Shown piece by piece: positions 1-5,062 of a stretch of 5,062 nucleotides of DNA. The notes under the pieces are model-generated. The model was not told the DNA's origin, searched no databases, and saw nothing but the letters and a program-made list of their open reading frames with translations. The DNA comes from Promethearchaeota archaeon (lineage in GTDB: Archaea; Asgardarchaeota; Lokiarchaeia; Sigyniarchaeales; SOKP01). The translations under genes and the position numbers were made by a program. Every line of letters starts with the position of its first letter. Positions within the stretch are counted from its first letter, which is position 1. The stretch covers positions 1 to 5,062 of the forward strand of contig DXJM01000105.1 in the NCBI GenBank assembly GCA_019057355.1, read 5' to 3'.

Positions 1-63
1 AAAATCAGAATAAGAATTTCAATGCATATAGTAATTCAGAAATGATAATAAATTTGTGCTTTC

Positions 64-2304
64 TTATACAAATAACCTATCTTCTTTTTCATCCGCTTCA
101 ATTTTCCTTCTTTTTAATTTTTCAGCAAAAGATTCATACCATTTAATTATTTCTGGTGTAATGGTTGGATGGATTCCTTCTAGTGCTTCTTTAAAATGCT
201 CTATTGAAATCTTTCTTGCTCTTATGTTTTCTCTCAATGCAAGCATTGCGGCCTCCCGGCACCATGTCTCAATATCAGCACCTGAAAAACCTTCCTCCAA
301 TAATTTCTCTAATTCTTCAATTTTAAGGTTATTAGATAGTGGCATGTCTTTTGTAAATATTTTCAAGATTTCAAATTGGCTTTTATGATCGGGAGCAGGA
401 ACCATTAATATTCTATCAATCCTTCCGGGTCTTATCAGTGCAGGATCTAAGATATCTGGACGATTAGTTGCAGCAATCACAACTATATCTTTCTTGCTTT
501 CTAATCCATCTAATTCAGTTAAAAGTTGAGATAATACTTTTTCAGTCACCCCTGAATCAGAGGTATTACGACCCCTACTAGGTGCGATTGAATCAAATTC
601 ATCAAAAAATACAATACAGGGGGAAGCTGTCTTTGCTATTCGGAATACTTCTCTCACGGCTTTTTCGCTTTCTCCAACCCATTTTGATAAAAGTTCAGGT
701 CCTTTGATTGAAATAAAATTTGCTTTAGTTTCTGTTGCAACTGCACGTGCTAGTAATGTTTTTCCACAACCTGGAGGTCCATACAATAGAATTCCTTTTG
801 GTGGACGAATACCCATTCGTTTAAAGATTTTTGGATGTGATAAAGGCCAATCTACAGCTTCGATTAGATTCTGCTTTAGAAGTTCTAAGCCTCCTACCTG
901 ATCCCAAGGGATATTAGGGACTTCAACAAATACTTCTCTTATTCCAGAAGGTAAAACTTCTTTTAATGCTTCATCAAAATCACTTTTAAGAACAATCATC
1001 TGTTCCAATAATTCCTCATCAATTACTTCTGATTCCAAGTCTATTTTTGGAAGATATCTCCTGAGAGCAGACATGGCTGCCTCTCGGCATATGGCAGAGA
1101 TATCGGCTCCAACAAAACCATGGGTTATTTGTGAAAATTCCTTTAATGATATGTTTTTATCTAGAGGCATGTTTCTGGTATGAATTTGAAATACTTCTCG
1201 GCGTCCTTTTTCGTTTGGTACTTTTATCTCAATTTCACGATCAAATCTCCCAGGTCGCCTTAAGGCAGAATCTAAACTGTTCGGTCTATTTGTCGCCCCT
1301 ATGACAATTACTCTTCCCCGGCTGTGCAATCCATCCATTAATGCTAATAATTGGGCTACTACCCTGCGCTCTACCTCTCCAGTTACTGTTTCTCTTTTTG
1401 GAGCAATAGCATCAATTTCATCAATAAATATGATCGAGGGGCTTTTTTCTTCAGCCTCAACAAAAATTTTTCTCAATTTTTTTTCTGATTCTCCATAAAA
1501 TTTACTCATTATCTCTGGGCCATTAATAGAAATAAAATGCGCTTCACTTTCATTAGCTACAGCTCTCGCCAATAATGTTTTTCCACATCCTGGAGGTCCT
1601 CTTAAGAGCACTCCCTTCGGAGGATCTATTCCCAAACGTTTAAATAATGAAGGATGGCGTAGAGGTAATTCCACCATTTCTCTAACTTTTTGGAGTTCTC
1701 TATCTAAACCACCTACATCTTCATAAGTAACATAATCTGTCCTCGTTTCTTCTTCAGGAGTGACAGTTTCACTGATATGAATGACCGTCTCCTGTTTTAT
1801 CTGACATATCCCTTTTGGCTTTAAACTTATTACTTTAAATGCTATTTCTCGGCTTATCCCTATAGATATAAAAATGATATCATCCATGGTCACGGGATAA
1901 TTGATCAATTTTCTCCTTACAAAGGTTTCAAATTTAGGATTTGTCTTTATTTTCATGCTTGCAGGTGCTAATACAACATTTTGGGCAGGTAACGCATTTA
2001 CTTTCACGATTTCAATAGTATCATCTATACTCGTTCCCGTGTTTTTTCTAAGCCTGTTATCAAATCGAACAATTCCTAGACCTTGATCTTGGGGATAACT
2101 GGGCCATGCAATTCCCGCACTCTCTTTTTTTCCCTTGATTGCTATGACATCCCCAGTTTTAATTCCTAGATCTTCCATGGTTTTTTGATCAATTCTTATA
2201 ATATTTTTACCAATATCTCTTTCCTTTGCTTTTTGAATCCTTAATGTTATAGTATTATTGTCCTTATCTTTCTTATCATCAGAACCTGCATTATTTTCCG
2301 ACAT
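64..2304 (-). CDS. cdc48: Cdc48/p97/VAT-family AAA+ ATPase (protein unfoldase)
   Basis: A cytosolic hexameric ATP-driven unfoldase that in archaea extracts and unfolds proteins and can feed the 20S proteasome. The 746 residues are full length for the family. An acidic/lysine-rich start (about 1-17) leads into the N-domain (double-psi barrel about 18-105, second beta subdomain about 115-180). D1 has Walker A at 226-233 (K232), Walker B ending D285-E286, sensor N329 and arginine fingers R343 and R346. D2 has Walker A at 499-506 (K505), Walker B D558-E559, sensor N604 and fingers R618 and R621. Aromatic pore loops are visible in both rings (F259-Y260 and W532-V533). The protein ends Leu-Phe-Val, similar to a hydrophobic-Tyr-X proteasome-docking tail. 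Both P-loops carry Cys before the GKT, and D1 has Arg225 where Tyr is usual. The ATG start fits the N-domain; a TATA-like box lies about 26 bases upstream and there is no Shine-Dalgarno sequence. Family assignment is very secure; substrates are unknown. Confidence 0.98.
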   Translation of the reverse strand: MSENNAGSDDKKDKDNNTITLRIQKAKERDIGKNIIRIDQKTMEDLGIKTGDVIAIKGKKESAGIAWPSYPQDQGLGIVRFDNRLRKNTGTSIDDTIEIVKVNALPAQNVVLAPASMKIKTNPKFETFVRRKLINYPVTMDDIIFISIGISREIAFKVISLKPKGICQIKQETVIHISETVTPEEETRTDYVTYEDVGGLDRELQKVREMVELPLRHPSLFKRLGIDPPKGVLLRGPPGCGKTLLARAVANESEAHFISINGPEIMSKFYGESEKKLRKIFVEAEEKSPSIIFIDEIDAIAPKRETVTGEVERRVVAQLLALMDGLHSRGRVIVIGATNRPNSLDSALRRPGRFDREIEIKVPNEKGRREVFQIHTRNMPLDKNISLKEFSQITHGFVGADISAICREAAMSALRRYLPKIDLESEVIDEELLEQMIVLKSDFDEALKEVLPSGIREVFVEVPNIPWDQVGGLELLKQNLIEAVDWPLSHPKIFKRMGIRPPKGILLYGPPGCGKTLLARAVATETKANFISIKGPELLSKWVGESEKAVREVFRIAKTASPCIVFFDEFDSIAPSRGRNTSDSGVTEKVLSQLLTELDGLESKKDIVVIAATNRPDILDPALIRPGRIDRILMVPAPDHKSQFEILKIFTKDMPLSNNLKIEELEKLLEEGFSGADIETWCREAAMLALRENIRARKISIEHFKEALEGIHPTITPEIIKWYESFAEKLKRRKIEADEKEDRLFV

Positions 2305-2326
2305 TTTTTATCATTTTTAAGATATT

Positions 2327-2334
2327 TTTTAAAA
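2327..2334 (-). promoter_or_regulatory. Putative TATA box of cdc48 (leaderless mRNA likely)
   Basis: On the minus strand the sequence TTTTAAAA sits inside a longer A/T block (2336-2321). Its centre is about 26 bases upstream of the A of the cdc48 ATG, which is the usual TATA-to-start-site distance in archaea. Transcription would therefore begin at or next to the ATG. The absence of a Shine-Dalgarno sequence agrees with this. The surrounding DNA is so A/T-rich that chance matches are likely; a second candidate, TATATTTT, lies further upstream around 2352-2359. Confidence 0.45.
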
Positions 2335-2405
2335 TACTAGTTACCTTACTTAGAAAATATAGGTTAGATTTTGTAAAAATTTTTGCCTTTTTTACTATTA
2401 ATTAC

Positions 2406-3458
2406 TTACTTTTTCAGAAAACTATCTAATGATACTTGAACATTAGATGAATCAATTTTTTTTAGTCGGTCCAATGCGCTCTCAATTCTTGATTTTGAAA
2501 AATTATGAATCTCTATCAATAATTCCTCTACATTTTCATACCTTATTTTATTCCATTTTAATTTCGTATAATTCTTGTTAACCTCGGGATGTAAGAAAAT
2601 TGATTTTGTTTCTTCAACCAATTCCATTTCAAGATCTATTCTCTTCTTACCAATAGTAATTTCCTTTTCAATCATCTTTTCAATAGAATGATGTTCTTTA
2701 ATTAATTCTAAAGCCGTATGTTGTCCAATACCTTTTATTCCTGGAAAAAAATCAACTCCAATAAGAATTCCCATCTCTACAAGTTGCTCACGTGTGATTT
2801 TCAAGGTCTCTAATAATTTTTGCAATGAAATATATTCAATGTCTAAAGTAATTTTAGTTTCTTTTACCTTCTTACTCCTGCTTATCGCAAAGTTTCTCAA
2901 TAATCTTTCCCCTCCAAATAATAACGTGTCATAATCCTGGGAAGCTATCGCCCACGCATCACCTTTTTCAACTAAAAACGCTGATTGAGCCTCCCCTTCT
3001 GATTTTGCTTCTACTATTGGAATTCCCATGAACTCTATTAATTTTTTACTTTCTTCTAGCATTTCTGGAGTTAATTTAGAGGTTTGCTGAGCAAACTTTT
3101 TAGCTTCTTTGAAATCTTCAGCCTCTTGGGCCTCGATCATTTTTTTTTGAGCTCCTTCTTTAATCTCACGACGACCTCTAATTGTATTGAGTTTTAATTC
3201 CGATGGAATGCCATCAAAGACGTAAATTGGTTTAATATTATGTTCTAGAAAATTAATGGTTCTATAAAAGAGCCCTGAGAGATGTGATGTTACGTTACCA
3301 CTATAGTCTTTTAAAGGTGTACCATCTTTCTGACGAATTATCGCTAAAAATTGATATAATGTATTAAATGCATCAATAGCTATTTTTTTATTGCTTAAAT
3401 TTTCAAATGTTATCGACTTTTTTACTTCTTTTACCAATTCATTTATTTTTATACCCAT
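2406..3458 (-). CDS. fen: Flap endonuclease 1 (FEN1/XPG family)
   Basis: Structure-specific 5' nuclease that removes 5' flaps during Okazaki-fragment maturation and base-excision repair, working with the PCNA clamp. The 350 residues are normal for archaeal FEN1. The N-terminal glycine Gly2, needed near the active site once Met is removed, is present (MGIKINELV). Metal-binding acidic residues are all visible: D29 and D82 in the N region, E154 and E156, D175 and D177 in the I region, and D236 just before the helix-hairpin-helix loop (PGIKGIG, 239-245). The arch/clamp region is about 90-130, rich in Lys, Arg and Glu. The C-terminus carries a PCNA-interacting peptide, QVSLDSFL (341-348), which identifies it as FEN1 rather than XPG. 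The loop reads GVDFFPG where GTDYNPG or similar is usual. The gene starts 71 bases after nob1 and ends 101 bases before cdc48, both in the same direction, so read-through or separate promoters are both possible. AAGGA lies only one base from the ATG, too close for a standard ribosome binding site. Confidence 0.97.
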   Translation of the reverse strand: MGIKINELVKEVKKSITFENLSNKKIAIDAFNTLYQFLAIIRQKDGTPLKDYSGNVTSHLSGLFYRTINFLEHNIKPIYVFDGIPSELKLNTIRGRREIKEGAQKKMIEAQEAEDFKEAKKFAQQTSKLTPEMLEESKKLIEFMGIPIVEAKSEGEAQSAFLVEKGDAWAIASQDYDTLLFGGERLLRNFAISRSKKVKETKITLDIEYISLQKLLETLKITREQLVEMGILIGVDFFPGIKGIGQHTALELIKEHHSIEKMIEKEITIGKKRIDLEMELVEETKSIFLHPEVNKNYTKLKWNKIRYENVEELLIEIHNFSKSRIESALDRLKKIDSSNVQVSLDSFLKK

Positions 3459-3473
3459 ATCCTTAAAAAACGA

Positions 3474-3484
3474 TTAATATATTT
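3474..3484 (-). promoter_or_regulatory. Possible TATA box upstream of fen1
   Basis: The minus strand reads AAATATATTAA here, centred roughly 21-23 bases before the fen1 ATG, slightly close for a leaderless start. An alternative box, TTTATATT at 3522-3515, would give a leader of about 34 bases. Either would let fen1 be transcribed apart from nadK-nob1. The assignment rests only on A/T pattern and spacing. Confidence 0.3.
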
Positions 3485-3529
3485 GATTGTTCCATTTAAC
3501 TATTGGGTTGTATCAATATAAATTTTTTA

Positions 3530-4069
3530 TCAAACTTTTTTCTTTCTTCGCTTAAGTTTTTGACCACATCTTTCACAAGACGAATTATAGCTTTCAACAT
3601 TAAAAACATCTTGACAAAAAGGGCAATAAATTTCCCAGACGATTTTACCATCGATACCGTTTTTACATAGAGGGGCGTATGGTATATTTAATTGCAAGCA
3701 TAGATTTTCCATTGAATAATCATTTGTATACAAAATAATCTCCTGTTTAAATGTGTCTTTTAACTCTAAAGCTAAAGCTATAAGATCAAAATCAACTTTA
3801 GACAATACCTTGAAGTCTCCCGTGATTTTTGAGTTAATTTTCACTTTTTTAATGTATGAATCCAAAGGTTCCTTTATGACTAATTTCTCAGAATCTATGG
3901 CAGCTTCAATTCTAGAAATAATAGTCCTATTTTTATCAAGATATCTTTCAACTCTGATCTCCTCGATAACGCTTGGAGTGGTGTAGATAATTCCATCAAC
4001 CATGTTAATTTGAATTCCAAGCAAAAAAATATTCGTATCAAAAACACAGATTTTTAATTGTTCTTTCAT
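3530..4069 (-). CDS. nob1: Nob1-type rRNA maturation endonuclease (PIN domain plus zinc ribbon)
   Basis: Endoribonuclease that makes the final 3'-end cut of small-subunit rRNA precursor on the pre-30S particle. The 179 residues are close to archaeal family length. The PIN domain (about 6-125) opens with strand FDTNIFL carrying D11, followed by an acidic pair E36-E37 after TPSV, then LSKVDFDLIALA with D93 and D95, and TNDYSMENL with D117; these form the metal-binding pocket. A zinc ribbon follows with C149-x2-C152 and C165-x2-C168, twelve residues apart, and then a basic tail (KRRKKKV) suited to RNA contact. The usual TDD triad reads TND, so the first Asp of that pair is Asn while the third position is kept. 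The ATG follows the nadK stop by a single base, indicating one transcript and probable translational coupling. A VapC toxin is ruled out by the zinc ribbon and the lack of an antitoxin gene. Confidence 0.93.
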   Translation of the reverse strand: MKEQLKICVFDTNIFLLGIQINMVDGIIYTTPSVIEEIRVERYLDKNRTIISRIEAAIDSEKLVIKEPLDSYIKKVKINSKITGDFKVLSKVDFDLIALALELKDTFKQEIILYTNDYSMENLCLQLNIPYAPLCKNGIDGKIVWEIYCPFCQDVFNVESYNSSCERCGQKLKRRKKKV

Positions 4070-4073
4070 GTCA
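4067..4073 (-). other. nadK-nob1 stop/start junction
   Basis: The minus strand reads TGACATG: the nadK stop codon, one base, then the nob1 start codon. No good Shine-Dalgarno sequence precedes the nob1 ATG; the nearest purine stretch is AGAAGAG about ten bases upstream, a weak match. Ribosomes finishing nadK could therefore restart on nob1. Confidence 0.8.
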
Positions 4074-4976
4074 AAACTCTTCTGGACTATCGTCCCGTGG
4101 TATTCTTACCATCCCTATTATCTTCTTTCTCAAGCGTGAATAATAATTATCATCAAACCGAATAAATTTTACCACTGAATTGGATTTTCGTATTAAAATT
4201 TGGGTATTTGGTTGAATTCCCTTAATTATTCTCCGACCGTCTATTAATACTCTTCCATTTAACCGAGGTCTTAATAAATGAACTTCAATTTCGCTATCAA
4301 TGGGTAAAACAATTGGTTTAAGTCCTGAACGAGCATATGGATTTAATGCTACAAGCTGCATCATGTTCAAAGTGGGATGGATGATTGCCCCTCCTGCACT
4401 CAAGTTATATGCGGTTGATCCGGTCGACGTGGATACAATAACTCCATCTAAATAACTTCTATTCAAAAAAATACCGTTTATTTTTATGGAAACCTGCAAT
4501 ACTTTGGAGTTTTTTGAAGAAACAATTAAAATTTCGTTTATAGCATCTCCTAGTTTTTTTTCATCGGATGTCCCCCTCATAAGATATGAAGAAAGCTTTG
4601 CCCTCGCTTCAATGCTATATTCTCCATTGATTAATTTGTCAATATCTCTAAAAATAACCCTTTCATTGGATTCATCTAAAAATCCGATTGAACCAATGTT
4701 CACTCCTAAAATAGGAGGAGGATCATGTTGAGATAAATCACCTGCTACTCTGAGAAGAGTACCATCACCCCCTATGGACAAGATGAACTTAGTGTTTTCA
4801 GATGTCATCTCACTAAGATCTATCCCATTGGGGGGTAAAATTTTAGGGGCAATACGCGTTTCTAAATACACAATTTCATTTTTTTTTTTTACTAAATACT
4901 CAAAAATTTTCTTAGTTAGATTGAAAGCTCTTTCTGAATCCATCCTGCATGCTAATGCTATAGCCTTTTTTTTCAT
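4071..4976 (-). CDS. nadK: NAD kinase (ATP/polyphosphate-type NAD+ phosphorylating enzyme)
   Basis: Cytosolic enzyme that phosphorylates NAD+ at the adenosine 2'-hydroxyl to make NADP+, the only de novo route to NADP. With the ATG start it has 301 residues. Diagnostic motifs are the GGDGT loop (69-73) with catalytic D71, NIGSIGFL (93-100), N147-E148 in AINEIL, and the glycine-rich DGVIVSTSTGSTAYNLSAGG (177-196) that binds the dinucleotide. NPYARSGLKPIVLP (212-225) and the beta-sandwich that follows complete the fold. A tail after RLRKKI (about 287-301) is acidic and prolonged. The open frame extends three codons further to a TTG at 4985, but the ATG at 4976 is preferred because the family begins close to this Lys-rich strand and ATG is the stronger codon. 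A TATA-like tract lies upstream. It is the first gene of a two-gene unit with nob1. Phosphoryl donor preference (ATP or polyphosphate) cannot be read from sequence. Confidence 0.96.
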   Translation of the reverse strand: MKKKAIALACRMDSERAFNLTKKIFEYLVKKKNEIVYLETRIAPKILPPNGIDLSEMTSENTKFILSIGGDGTLLRVAGDLSQHDPPPILGVNIGSIGFLDESNERVIFRDIDKLINGEYSIEARAKLSSYLMRGTSDEKKLGDAINEILIVSSKNSKVLQVSIKINGIFLNRSYLDGVIVSTSTGSTAYNLSAGGAIIHPTLNMMQLVALNPYARSGLKPIVLPIDSEIEVHLLRPRLNGRVLIDGRRIIKGIQPNTQILIRKSNSVVKFIRFDDNYYSRLRKKIIGMVRIPRDDSPEEF

Positions 4977-5019
4977 AAAAATCAAATTTTATTAGCTGAT
5001 ATTACTATAGAAAGACAAT

Positions 5020-5034
5020 TTTTAAAATATATTA
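5020..5034 (-). promoter_or_regulatory. Putative nadK-nob1 promoter (TATA-like element)
   Basis: The minus strand has TAATATATTTTAAAA here, the densest TATA-like stretch upstream of nadK. Depending on which eight bases form the box, transcription would begin roughly 20-30 bases before the nadK ATG, giving a short leader. No Shine-Dalgarno sequence is visible in that leader. The window ends shortly upstream, so a wider operon cannot be excluded. Confidence 0.4.
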
Positions 5035-5062
5035 AAAAAAAATTGAAAAGTAATTATAAAAA

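Noticed and set aside
1..63. Possible terminator downstream of cdc48
   Set aside because: The coding-strand sequence has only short T-runs and no stem-loop; nothing beyond A/T-rich spacer can be claimed.
56..388. Plus-strand open frame of 110 codons
   Set aside because: It lies wholly antisense to the conserved C-terminal part of cdc48 and encodes a Ser/Phe/Leu-rich sequence with no recognisable motif, as expected from the reverse strand of an A/T-rich gene. The other plus-strand frames (704-901, 1301-1498, 1901-2086, 3753-3986, 4486-4731, 4774-4995) are rejected for the same reason.
2291..2314. Seven-codon upstream frame overlapping the cdc48 start
   Set aside because: The frame is too short, has no ribosome binding site and is probably not in the mRNA if transcription begins at the cdc48 ATG.
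2375..2384. Palindrome AAAAATTTTT between fen1 and cdc48
   Set aside because: Such short A/T palindromes are expected by chance in this composition; it could be a bent tract or weak T-rich terminator but nothing further supports either.
3501..3518. Small inverted repeat TATTG / CAATA between nob1 and fen1
   Set aside because: The stem is only five A/T-rich base pairs with an eight-base loop, and no T-run follows on the coding strand, so it does not support a terminator or regulatory hairpin.
3530..4069. VapC-like toxin reading of the PIN-domain gene
   Set aside because: The C-terminal CxxC-12-CxxC zinc ribbon, the longer Nob1 architecture and the lack of a paired antitoxin gene favour Nob1.
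4977..4985. Three-codon N-terminal extension of NAD kinase from a TTG start
   Set aside because: TTG is a weaker start than the ATG three codons later, there is no ribosome binding site favouring it, and the first family-like residues follow the ATG.

Overview
The window carries four complete protein genes, all on the minus strand. In transcription order they are NAD kinase (nadK, 4976-4071), the PIN-domain rRNA maturation endonuclease Nob1 (4069-3530), flap endonuclease FEN1 (3458-2406) and a two-domain Cdc48/p97-type AAA ATPase (2304-64). Every other long open frame is a plus-strand shadow of these genes. No tRNA, rRNA, CRISPR array, insertion sequence or phage gene was seen. Coding density is over 90 percent and no gap exceeds about 101 bases.

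The gene set points to an archaeon. Nob1 with a C-terminal zinc ribbon, FEN1 with a PCNA-binding tail and Cdc48 with a VAT-type N-domain are archaeal/eukaryotic families, and there are no introns and almost no bacterial-type ribosome binding sites. The DNA is AT-rich (about one third G+C by eye) and intergenic DNA is especially A/T-rich, with TATA-like boxes in front of nadK, fen1 and cdc48. An AT-rich lineage such as an Asgard archaeon is plausible, but protein motifs alone do not settle this; it is an inference.

Layout: nadK and nob1 are separated by one base (stop TGA, C, ATG) and are almost certainly co-transcribed and translationally coupled. A 71-base gap separates nob1 from fen1 and a 101-base gap separates fen1 from cdc48. 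Both gaps hold TATA-like sequences. The one before cdc48 is centred about 26 bases upstream of the ATG, the spacing expected for a leaderless archaeal mRNA. The 63 bases downstream of cdc48 contain no gene or convincing terminator that I can see, and the 86 bases upstream of nadK look like a promoter region.

Functionally the genes are housekeeping: NADP supply, 3'-end maturation of 16S rRNA, Okazaki-fragment and repair flap removal, and ATP-driven protein unfolding. They do not form one pathway, and I found no sign of a new defence or mobile system. The points worth a second look are in the detail: cysteine in both P-loops of Cdc48, its C-terminal Leu-Phe-Val tail resembling a proteasome-docking motif, an Asp-to-Asn change in the Nob1 active-site motif, unusual residues in the FEN1 helix-hairpin loop, and long poly-A tracts early in nadK.
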